Source: Phycisphaera sp.
GTDB lineage: Bacteria > Planctomycetota > Phycisphaerae > Phycisphaerales > Zrk34
Assembly (NCBI GenBank): GCA_016125285.1
Contig: WGMA01000027.1
Coordinates: forward strand, 95,253 to 159,252
Reading direction: 5' to 3'
DNA: 64,000 nucleotides
Made by a program: the position numbers and the translations under genes. Each line of letters starts with the position of its first letter. Positions within the stretch are counted from its first letter, which is position 1. The notes under the pieces are model-generated. The model was not told the DNA's origin, did no database searches, and worked only from the letters and a program-made list of their open reading frames with translations. Positions 57,033-64,000 of this stretch are shown here, in pieces.

Positions 57033-57890
57033 ATGACCACGCACGACATCACATACACCGCGTTGATCTCGATCTGCGGCTTCTTCGGCGTGGCGCTGTT
57101 CGTCTACTACGGCGCGGCGATCATCCGTGACGCGTGGCTGCGGCAGGAGCAGCGCTACGACAACGTGCTCAACCGCCAGCTGCTCATGGACATCCCGCCG
57201 CGCGTGGCGATGATGCTCACCGTCATGGGCGTGCTGGGCTGCGGCCTGGTCCTCGGGCTGTTCCTCGCGTCCACGTTCTGGTTCCTCATCGGCGCCGTGA
57301 TCGCCCTGGCCCTGCCGCCGGTCGTGATCAACCACCTCGAGGAGTCACGCCTGCGGACGCTCGACGAGCAGATCGTCGACGGCATCACGACGCTCGCGTC
57401 CGGCGTCCGTGCGGGGCTCAACCTCGTGCAGTCCATGCAGCTGCTCGTCCGCAACGGCCACGGCCCGATCCGCCAGGAGTTCCAGCAGCTCATGCGCGAG
57501 TACGAGCTCGGCATCGACCTCAGCCTCGCCATGCAGAACGCCGCCAACCGCATCGGCTCCAGCTACTACCGACTCATGTTCACCGCCGTGCAGGCCCACC
57601 GCGACCGCGGCGGCGACATGGGCCAGTCGCTCGACCGCATCGCCGAGGCGATCCGCGAGATCCAGCGCCTCGAGGGCAAGCTCAAGGCGCTGACCGCGCA
57701 GGGTCGCGCCCAGGCGCTGTTCATGAGCCTCATGCCGTTCGTGATCTTCTTCGTGCTCTACCTGATCGACCCGACCGGCGCGTCGCGTCTGATCACCGAG
57801 CCGATGGGCCGACTGCTGCTGCTCGTGGCGATCGTGATGATCGCGACCGGCGGCATGTGGATCCGGCGCATCATGCAGGTGGATATCTAA
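57033..57890 (+). CDS. tadB: TadB inner-membrane platform protein
   Basis: A 285-residue type II secretion F-domain protein. Hydrophobic segments lie near residues 5-30, 60-100 and 230-275. The central cytoplasmic helices contain GVRAGLNLVQSMQLL, a TadB-type motif, and DMGQSLDRIAEAIREI. It acts with TadC as the membrane platform turned by CpaF. Confidence 0.9.
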   Translation: MTTHDITYTALISICGFFGVALFVYYGAAIIRDAWLRQEQRYDNVLNRQLLMDIPPRVAMMLTVMGVLGCGLVLGLFLASTFWFLIGAVIALALPPVVINHLEESRLRTLDEQIVDGITTLASGVRAGLNLVQSMQLLVRNGHGPIRQEFQQLMREYELGIDLSLAMQNAANRIGSSYYRLMFTAVQAHRDRGGDMGQSLDRIAEAIREIQRLEGKLKALTAQGRAQALFMSLMPFVIFFVLYLIDPTGASRLITEPMGRLLLLVAIVMIATGGMWIRRIMQVDI

Positions 57891-57895
57891 CGACT

Positions 57896-58804
57896 ATGGC
57901 CATCGACTTCGGACAGATCGTGTTGGCGATGCTCCAGTTCAGCTCGGTGTTCCTGCTGATCTGGTCGCTGTTCCGCTACCCGGTCCGCCCCGAGCCGCCG
58001 ATCACCCGCCGCATCGCCATCGAGCTGGGCCTCGAGAACCGCGTGACGATCTTCGAGCAGCCGGTCATCGGCCAGCTCATGGGATTCGCGATGCTGCTGG
58101 CGCAGCGGTTCCCGTTCTTCCGCGACAAGATCCGCCAGAACCTCGAGGCGTCCGGCAACCCCAGCGGCTACAGCGTCGACGAATACGTGTCGATCTGCAT
58201 CGCCAGCGGCGTGGCCGTCGGCGCGCTGTCCACCGGCGTCCTGCTGCTCCAGCTCAGCCAGTTCGACCTGCTGATGGTGCTGGTCATGCCGGTCGTCGGC
58301 TTCGCGATCCCGATGTGGAGCCTCAGCGAGGCGGCGTTCGGGCGCACGAAGAAGATCAGCCGCAAGCTGCCCTACACGCTCGACCTCGTCGCCCTGATGA
58401 TGGAAGCCGGCGCGACGTTCACCGAGGCCATCGACACGCTCGTGCACGACGAGCCCGACGACGAGCTGAACCAGGAGCTGCGCATCGTCCAGAGCGAGAT
58501 CGAGTTCGGCGCCACCCGCGCCGTCGCCCTGCAGAACATGGCCAACCGCATCCCGCTCGACGCACTGCGCTCCGTCGTCGGCGCCATCAACCAGGCCGAG
58601 GCGCTCGGCACGCCGCTGTCCACCATCCTCAAGAACCAGTCCGGCATGATCCGCATGCTCCGCAGCGTCCGCGCCGAGGAGGCCAGCGCGTCGGCGTCGA
58701 TGAAGATCCTCGCCCCGTCCATGCTCATCCTCATGGCCGTGGTGCTCGTGGTGTTCGGCCCGATCATCCTCTCGTACCTCGAGGGCAACCTGATGCCGTG
58801 GTGA
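57896..58804 (+). CDS. tadC: TadC inner-membrane platform protein
   Basis: A 302-residue F-domain protein. The motifs LPYTLDLVALMMEAGATFTEAID and GTPLSTILKNQS are typical of TadC. Membrane helices lie at the N-terminus, near residue 100-140 and at the C-terminus. The start ATG at 57896 is 5 bp after the tadB stop, with no strong Shine-Dalgarno, so coupling to tadB is likely. Confidence 0.9.
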   Translation: MAIDFGQIVLAMLQFSSVFLLIWSLFRYPVRPEPPITRRIAIELGLENRVTIFEQPVIGQLMGFAMLLAQRFPFFRDKIRQNLEASGNPSGYSVDEYVSICIASGVAVGALSTGVLLLQLSQFDLLMVLVMPVVGFAIPMWSLSEAAFGRTKKISRKLPYTLDLVALMMEAGATFTEAIDTLVHDEPDDELNQELRIVQSEIEFGATRAVALQNMANRIPLDALRSVVGAINQAEALGTPLSTILKNQSGMIRMLRSVRAEEASASASMKILAPSMLILMAVVLVVFGPIILSYLEGNLMPW

Positions 58805-58934
58805 GCCCGCCACGCCGCCCGCGCCGCGGACGGGTCCGGCGTGACCCGGCCTGCTATCATGACGGGCAGTTCGTTCGACGCCTCACGCGTCGACCGGGTA
58901 AGTGACTCACGTTCCGAGAAAGAGCGACACACGC

Positions 58935-59846
58935 ATGGAATCGATGATCCGCGTCCAGATGATGCAGGGCCCGCAGGCCGGTTACCAGGTCACCCTCACC
59001 GACCCAACCATCAGCTTCGGCCGCGCCCCCGAGAACCACATCTCCCTCGATGAGGCTCACCTGTCGCGACACCACGGCGACCTGCAGTTCCACGACGGAC
59101 ACTGGTACCTCGTCTGCCACAGCTCCAACGGCTGCACCGTCAACGGCAAGAAGGTCAAGACCGGCCAGAGCCGACCGCTGAACCCCGGCGACGTCGTCGG
59201 CATCGGCAAGCACAAGATCTTCGCGGTCAACTTCACGCCCACCCCCGGCGCCGCCGAGGTCGCCGCGCCCGTCGTGCAGGACACCGGCCCGAAGATGTCC
59301 GGCCGCTCCAAGCTCTGGGTCAGCATCGCGATCTACATCGGCGTGGTCATGGTCATCGGCATCGTGCTCGCCGCGGTCGGCAAGCCGAAGAAGGCCGCCG
59401 CCCAGTCCGCGCCGCAGCTGACCAACCAGCAGATCTCCGCCGAGGTCCGCCGCCCGTTCAAACGCACCGAAAACGAACGCGAGGCCGAGAGCCACCTCAG
59501 CGAGGCGCGCACGTGGTACGCCCGCATCGAGGCCCGCTCCGAAGGCCTCTTCCTCTCGCACTACCACTACAAGCTCGCCCTCGCGTTCGCCAGGAAGGAC
59601 TCCTTCGACGGCATCGACCAGCTGCACTTCGCCGAGGTCGAGCAGAAGCTCATCGAGCAGATTACCACGAAGTACACCAACGCCTACTCCATGCTGCGCT
59701 CGCAGCAGTGGTACGAGGCCCGCGCCGCGTTCCAGGAGCTGCTGCAGATCTACCAGTACAGCGGCAACGACAGCGTCATCAAGCAGAACATCACCGCGCA
59801 GCTGAAGATCATCGAGCCCCACACGAAGCGCAAGTCATTCGGCTGA
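58935..59846 (+). CDS. FHA-domain membrane protein
   Basis: A 303-residue protein with an N-terminal FHA domain holding all key residues: SFGRAPENHISLDEAHLSRHHG, with the conserved G-R, S-R and H, and HSSNGCTVNGKKV. A membrane helix follows near residue 140 (WVSIAIYIGVVMVIGIVLAAV), then a helical TPR-like domain (LRSQQWYEARAAFQELLQIY). It is the last gene of the Tad operon and a probable reader of kinase-made phosphothreonine. I chose ATG at 58935 over GTG at 58902. It overlaps the convergent phosphatidyltransferase by 12 bp. Confidence 0.88.
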   Translation: MESMIRVQMMQGPQAGYQVTLTDPTISFGRAPENHISLDEAHLSRHHGDLQFHDGHWYLVCHSSNGCTVNGKKVKTGQSRPLNPGDVVGIGKHKIFAVNFTPTPGAAEVAAPVVQDTGPKMSGRSKLWVSIAIYIGVVMVIGIVLAAVGKPKKAAAQSAPQLTNQQISAEVRRPFKRTENEREAESHLSEARTWYARIEARSEGLFLSHYHYKLALAFARKDSFDGIDQLHFAEVEQKLIEQITTKYTNAYSMLRSQQWYEARAAFQELLQIYQYSGNDSVIKQNITAQLKIIEPHTKRKSFG

Positions 59847-60482
59847 CGCGCCGTCACCTACGCCGTCATCTGCGCGCGATCCGCTCGGCCCGTGCGTCTC
59901 GCGATACGCCCGAACGAACTGAACGAAGTAGTCCACGCCCGCCGCCACGCTGCACAGCGCCGCCAAACCGAACAGCGTCCACACCGCCGCGACCGGCCCG
60001 TCCAGCGCGATCACCACCATCATCACGAACATCACCGCCGTGGTCACCTTGCCCGCCCAACGCGACGCCATCCGCCTGAACGCCGACCACTGACGCGTCG
60101 CCGCCGCGTAGCCCGCGATCAGCCCGACCACGATGTCGCGACTCACCAGCAACGCGAACTGCCACGGCATTAACGACCCGTCGGCCGTGAACGTGATCAG
60201 CACCGCGAGCGTGAACGCCTTGTCCGACAGCGCGTCGAGGATGCCGCCGATCCAGCTCGTCGCGTGAAACCGCCGCGCGACCCAGCCGTCGACAAAGTCG
60301 CTGACGCCCGCCACGACGATCGTCGCCGCGTGCCACGACACCGGCAGCCACCAGAACGCGATCGCCAGCACCATCCGCAGCCCGGACAGCGCGTTGGGCG
60401 TCGCGCGCACCCACCCCGGCGTGCCCGGCTCGTCTGGCGTGCCCGGCGGGGTCGCGTCGTTCTCGTGCGGGTTCTCTCTCAT
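59835..60482 (-). CDS. CDP-alcohol phosphatidyltransferase
   Basis: A 215-residue membrane enzyme with the family signature D-G-x2-A-R-x8-G-x3-D-x3-D, seen as DFVDGWVARRFHATSWIGGILDALSDK split over residues ~65-90. About five membrane helices follow. It resembles PgsA, which makes phosphatidylglycerol phosphate, but the acceptor alcohol cannot be fixed. An ATG at 60506 is also possible; neither start has a clear ribosome-binding site. Confidence 0.9.
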   Translation of the reverse strand: MRENPHENDATPPGTPDEPGTPGWVRATPNALSGLRMVLAIAFWWLPVSWHAATIVVAGVSDFVDGWVARRFHATSWIGGILDALSDKAFTLAVLITFTADGSLMPWQFALLVSRDIVVGLIAGYAAATRQWSAFRRMASRWAGKVTTAVMFVMMVVIALDGPVAAVWTLFGLAALCSVAAGVDYFVQFVRAYRETHGPSGSRADDGVGDGASAE

Positions 60483-60583
60483 CGATCGCTGCGAACGCTT
60501 AACCATAGGCCGGTGAGACGCCGCGGATCGACCCCGCTACACTCATCGAGCACCAGGCACGTGCTGCAACGGAGCCCCACGCC

Positions 60584-63340
60584 ATGCCGGACCCCCATTC
60601 GCAAGGCGACGTCGATCGTCGTCGCTTCCTGAAGCTGTCCGCCGCGACCGCCGCCGCCGCGGGCGTCGCCGCGTCGCTCGATCACGCCGCGCCCATCGCC
60701 TCGGCCGCGCCCGGCGCGCCCAACGCTGCGGTCGTCGTCGACGACTTCGACCGCCCCGACACGCTCTACCACGGCGACGGCTGGGAGTCGCTCAACCCCG
60801 GCTACTGGTCGATCGTCGGCAAGGCGATGCGACGCCGACTGGTCAACATCGGCGACCGCGCCCGCAACACGGGCTTCCCGTACCACTACGAGACGCATCA
60901 GAAGGGCGGTCACGGCGAGATGCCGCGCGACTACGACCCGTCGCTCCCGCACGGATCGATCTACCGACGCGACTGGCGACTGACCGGCAACTACTCGATC
61001 ACCGCCGCGTTCACCGTGCGCAGCGACGTGCCCGCGCGACGCGAAGGCGACGACCCCAAGTGGGCCATGTATCAGCCCGGCTACGGCGAGATGGGCCTCG
61101 CGATCGGCGCACGCTCGCAGTTCGACAGCTACGGCAAGATCAACCAGGCGTGGCGCGTCGTGTACAGCGACGACGGCAGGTTCGGTGTCTACCCCGCGGG
61201 CGGCAAGAAGTCCGGCCTCAAGCCCGAGGTGGCCGACGCGCCGAAGCTCGCGCCCGGCGACAAGGCGACGATCACGATCGACGTCACCGGCGGCAACGCG
61301 CAGAACGCCGACCTCGCCGCGACGCTCACCGTCGGCGAAGGCGCGACCGCGAAGACCGTCCGCGTCGAGCTCAAGAACGTCAAGCGCGCGCAGGCGACCG
61401 ACGGATGGTTCGGCCTGACGGCGCAGGGGCTGCTCGACTTCGAGTGCAACACGCTGACGCTCGACCCAGGCGCCAATATGCGGCTCAACGTCGCGCTCAA
61501 CGAGTGTCACAACTGCTACGCGCTCGGTCACACGCTGCGGCAGAACCGCGACGGCCGGTGGACCGTGCAGTTCGTGTCGATGTTCCGCAACGACGGCCGC
61601 CGCGCCGAGGTCCGCATCGCCGACGCACCGACGCCCAACGGCGGTTGGGCCAGCGTGCCCGTCGCCGGCGCGGGCGACATCATCAACAACGAATTCCGCC
61701 GCAACACCGCGCTGATCGACGCCGTGCTGCCCGCCAGCCCCGCCGAGAAAACGCTGTATTACACGGTGTGGAAGGACGGCGTCGACGTCACCGCGGACCC
61801 ACGCCTCGGCACCGACGCCGTGGGACCCGGCACCGGCAACGTCGGCGATGTGCCCGCCGACGGCGCGTACGTCGGCCGCCTCCCGCAGCTGCGCGCCCCG
61901 TACAAGCTGTGCGGACTGAGCTGCCACGCCATCAACGCCAACGTCGCCGATCCGTCGGGCCAGGGCCGCCCGTCCGGCAACGACGGCTCGTTCTACGTGC
62001 GCGACCAGCCGACCTACGAGGCGTACAAGCACCTCGACGCCTACGACTTTCAGGTCATGCTGTGGGAAGACGACGTGTGGTACATGGAGCTGGTGATCTA
62101 CCCTCCGAGCACCGACGACGCGTACAAGATCGTCAACACCTCGATCAGCGGACCGACCAGCCGGTGGCAGTGCATGCGCCACTGGAACATCGTCAACCCC
62201 GGCGATCACGACCACGGCATGGACGACGTCAAGGGCCCCGAGCAGCTGGTCATCCGCAACCGCGGCGATCTCGGCCAGGACCCGGCGTACATGGTCCGCA
62301 ACTTCCAGATCGTCAGCCACCTGTCGCGCGGACGCGTCAACCCGTCCGGCAAAGACAACCCCAAACGCTGGTGCGCGTGGAAGATGCCCGACCGCGACTT
62401 CACCCTCGCCGTGTGCGACTCGCGCCTGTGGCGCACCAGCCAGGACACCGCGATCTGGGACGACGAAGGCTGGGGCTTCGACAAGACGATCTACTCGCGC
62501 AAGGACCCCACGCGGGCGCTGCTCGGCGAGGAGCAGCACGCGTGGCTCACGCAGCTGATCCGCACCGACTCCTCGCCGCTGATCTGTCTGACCGGCGTCA
62601 ACGGCATGCACACGATCTGGACCGGCGGCGGCAAGTACAGCAACACGACCGACCAGTTCGCCGAGCGCGACCGCGTCGCGGCCGATTACGCGGGATGGGT
62701 CTCGGCCGGCGCGGACCGCATCATCGAGCTGCTCGGCTCGCGCGACGGCGTGGTCAGCGTGTACGGCGACGTGCACAACGGCTCGATCATGCGCAACACG
62801 AAGCACCGCCTCTACGAGTGCAGCTTCGGGCCGATCGGGCGCAGCGGCGGCCGCGGCGTGATCGACGGGTTCGGCCCGCGCATGAAGGACGTCGACGGAC
62901 GCGAACTCGACATGATCGCCCTCTACCACGCGCAGTACGGCTCGCCCACCCTCGAAAAACGCACCGGCCCGTTCTACTGGAACTTCCTCGAGATGGCGTT
63001 CGACCCGCGCGGCGACGATCCGAAGATCGGCCTGCGCGTACGCAACATGGTCGACCCACCGACCCTCGAGCCGCGCGGCGGCGGCAAGGTCGACGACACC
63101 GCCGCGAACACCGGCCGACCGATCACCTGCCGCCTGCCGAAGGTCACGACGCTCAAGGGCGCCGACGTGCTGATCACGACGATGGACGGCGCGCCGATCC
63201 GCGGCGGGCGCACCGACGCGGCGGGCGTGCTGGGCGTCGCGGGCCTGGTCGACGTCGAGCCCGGCACGCGTGTGATCGTCACGGCGTTCGTCGGCGAAGC
63301 CGCGCACGCGGAAGTGGTCACGACGACGAAACCCGCGTAA
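60584..63340 (+). CDS. Tat-exported PhoD-like metallophosphatase
   Basis: A 918-residue protein with a twin-arginine signal (DRRRFLKLSAATAAAAGVAAS). Residues ~50-300 look like a jelly-roll/LamG-type module (FDRPDTLYHGDGWE). The second half is PhoD-like: LGEEQHAWLTQLIRT, VVSVYGDVHNGS with metal-binding Asp and His, and an earlier LAVCDSRLWRTS. PhoD enzymes hydrolyse phosphodiesters outside the cytoplasm. A C-terminal Ig-like tail ends it. The ATG at 60584 gives the standard Tat leader. It is followed by a palindromic repeat and a cupin gene. Confidence 0.85.
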   Translation: MPDPHSQGDVDRRRFLKLSAATAAAAGVAASLDHAAPIASAAPGAPNAAVVVDDFDRPDTLYHGDGWESLNPGYWSIVGKAMRRRLVNIGDRARNTGFPYHYETHQKGGHGEMPRDYDPSLPHGSIYRRDWRLTGNYSITAAFTVRSDVPARREGDDPKWAMYQPGYGEMGLAIGARSQFDSYGKINQAWRVVYSDDGRFGVYPAGGKKSGLKPEVADAPKLAPGDKATITIDVTGGNAQNADLAATLTVGEGATAKTVRVELKNVKRAQATDGWFGLTAQGLLDFECNTLTLDPGANMRLNVALNECHNCYALGHTLRQNRDGRWTVQFVSMFRNDGRRAEVRIADAPTPNGGWASVPVAGAGDIINNEFRRNTALIDAVLPASPAEKTLYYTVWKDGVDVTADPRLGTDAVGPGTGNVGDVPADGAYVGRLPQLRAPYKLCGLSCHAINANVADPSGQGRPSGNDGSFYVRDQPTYEAYKHLDAYDFQVMLWEDDVWYMELVIYPPSTDDAYKIVNTSISGPTSRWQCMRHWNIVNPGDHDHGMDDVKGPEQLVIRNRGDLGQDPAYMVRNFQIVSHLSRGRVNPSGKDNPKRWCAWKMPDRDFTLAVCDSRLWRTSQDTAIWDDEGWGFDKTIYSRKDPTRALLGEEQHAWLTQLIRTDSSPLICLTGVNGMHTIWTGGGKYSNTTDQFAERDRVAADYAGWVSAGADRIIELLGSRDGVVSVYGDVHNGSIMRNTKHRLYECSFGPIGRSGGRGVIDGFGPRMKDVDGRELDMIALYHAQYGSPTLEKRTGPFYWNFLEMAFDPRGDDPKIGLRVRNMVDPPTLEPRGGGKVDDTAANTGRPITCRLPKVTTLKGADVLITTMDGAPIRGGRTDAAGVLGVAGLVDVEPGTRVIVTAFVGEAAHAEVVTTTKPA

Positions 63341-63358
63341 GCTTTATCGATCTGGTTT

Positions 63359-63434
63359 GTGTGCCACTGGCGGCTTGCCCGCCAGTGCATTCGCCATCAC
63401 TGGAGCACTGGCGGACGAGCCGCCAGTGGCACAC
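63359..63434. repeat. Palindromic element, family D copy 1
   Basis: GTGTGCCACTGGCGGC at 63359-63374 pairs with its complement at 63419-63434. Inside, ACTGGCGG and CCGCCAGT repeats give two nested hairpins. It lies 18 bp after the PhoD-like stop and just before the cupin ribosome-binding site. Confidence 0.85.
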
Positions 63435-63452
63435 GCACGAACGGAGCACGCC

Positions 63453-63806
63453 ATGTCGACCGATACGCAGCGATACAACGTGGTGCAGATGGGCGAAGTC
63501 GAGCCGACGCGATGCCCCTGCGGGTTCTCGAAGCGGGCGTTCGTCGACGACGACGAGTCGCCGGCGTCGTTCCACTGGGTCGACATCGCCGCGGACTCGA
63601 AGACGCACTATCACAAGGTGATGACCGAGATCTACCACGTGCTCGAAGGCGAAGGCGTGCTGGAAGTGGATGGCGAGCAGGTGCCGCTTCGGCCGGGCAC
63701 GACGGTGATGATCAAGCCCGGCTGCCGCCACCGCGCGATCGGCAAGCTGAAGATCATCAACGTGGCGATCCCGAAGTTCGACGAGCACGACGAGTGGTTC
63801 GACTGA
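63453..63806 (+). CDS. Single-domain cupin protein
   Basis: A 117-residue cupin. The metal-binding pattern is present: THYHKVMTEIYHVLEGEG gives two His, Glu and a later His, and PGTTVMIKPGCRHRA supplies motif 2. An N-terminal CPCGFSKRAF is unusual for simple cupins and could bind a metal. GGAG lies 7 bp before the ATG at 63453; the frame is open upstream through the repeat but that part is not protein-like. Function unknown. Confidence 0.85.
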   Translation: MSTDTQRYNVVQMGEVEPTRCPCGFSKRAFVDDDESPASFHWVDIAADSKTHYHKVMTEIYHVLEGEGVLEVDGEQVPLRPGTTVMIKPGCRHRAIGKLKIINVAIPKFDEHDEWFD

Positions 63807-63815
63807 TCACGGTTG

Positions 63816-63844
63816 GTGTGCCACTGGCGGCTCGCCCGCCAGTG
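63816..63844. repeat. Half palindromic element, family D copy 2
   Basis: GTGTGCCACTGGCGG followed by CTCGCCCGCCAGTG matches the left half of the element at 63359. It starts 9 bp after the cupin stop. Confidence 0.75.
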
Positions 63845-63928
63845 TTCGCAGCCCGATCGGCGTGAGGTTCCCCACGAACGGTGGGCGCGAGGGGCGGTAA
63901 GATGGCCCCGAACGGAAAGGACCTCGAT

Positions 63929-64000
63929 ATGAGCGGAGTACGCAGACGATTCAGCAAGGCGTTCAAGGTCGGCGCGGTGGCGCTGGTCACGGAGCAGGGA
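63929..64000 (+). CDS. Start of a further gene, cut by the window end
   Basis: An ATG with AAAGGA upstream opens a frame that stays open for the last 24 codons. The N-terminus is basic (MSGVRRRFSKAFK) followed by hydrophobic residues (VGAVALV), so a signal or membrane anchor is possible. Too little remains to say more. Confidence 0.45.
   Translation, partial: MSGVRRRFSKAFKVGAVALVTEQG

Noticed and set aside
60479..63307. A 942-codon minus-strand frame opposite the PhoD-like gene
   Set aside because: Arg/Val/Ala/His-rich translation without motifs; antisense shadow of a gene with a Tat signal and PhoD motifs.

Overview
The window is a high-GC, densely coded bacterial chromosome segment, most likely from the Planctomycetota and plausibly close to Phycisphaerae. 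The main clues are a LEPR-XLL motif at the N-terminus of a giant secreted protein, a type IV prepilin-like N-terminus on an H-xn-DG protein, an ECF sigma factor paired with a FecR-domain protein, a Tad pilus cluster mixed with a Ser/Thr kinase and FHA proteins, and many dispersed palindromic repeats. These assignments come from motifs read by eye; no database search was run.

Layout. 1-4.0 kb: a gluzincin-like metalloprotease (5' truncated), a Tat-exported metallophosphoesterase, and an ArsR-type repressor with a visible operator next to a two-gene YeeE/YedE sulfur transporter. 4.1-10.3 kb: glycyl-tRNA synthetase, RNase R, a pirin and an NAD-dependent sugar epimerase. 10.4-17.1 kb: a prepilin-like protein coupled to a HEAT protein, an A-type Fe-S carrier, a CARDB/TonB-like protein, ExbD and three small unknown genes. 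17.1-20.4 kb: a gene-free stretch with a ~420-bp palindrome, a cysteine desulfurase, a small lipoprotein and a response regulator. 20.4-25.6 kb: a LEPR-XLL/cyclophilin/Calx-beta giant protein and an outer-membrane barrel. 26.0-35.1 kb: a complete cbb3 oxidase locus (fused ccoNO, ccoQ, ccoP, ccoG, ccoH, a TauE/SafE-like protein, ccoI, ccoS). 35.2-40.8 kb: ECF sigma, FecR/SGNH-like protein and two metallo-beta-lactamase-fold proteins. 41-43.5 kb: an insertion sequence that splits a lipoprotein gene with an identifiable target duplication, an unknown gene and tRNA-Ala(GGC). 43.7-44.5 kb: a TerC-family protein. 44.8-59.8 kb: a long Tad/Flp operon. 59.8-64 kb: a CDP-alcohol phosphatidyltransferase, a PhoD-like Tat-exported protein, a cupin and the start of one more gene.

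Working together. The cco genes give a high-affinity oxidase with its copper loading and assembly factors; its CcoP has only one haem motif. The Tad operon encodes two CpaF ATPases, two Flp pilins, the prepilin peptidase, TadB/TadC, CpaB and TadE/TadG-like proteins, and embeds a transmembrane kinase with TPR-like repeats and two FHA proteins. This suggests phosphorylation-linked control of the machine. No secretin or TadZ gene is seen here.

The most unusual features are the repeats. Several palindromic families lie within a few bases of stop codons, and one copy sits in frame inside the copper ATPase gene ccoI, adding about 44 residues to its nucleotide-binding domain.
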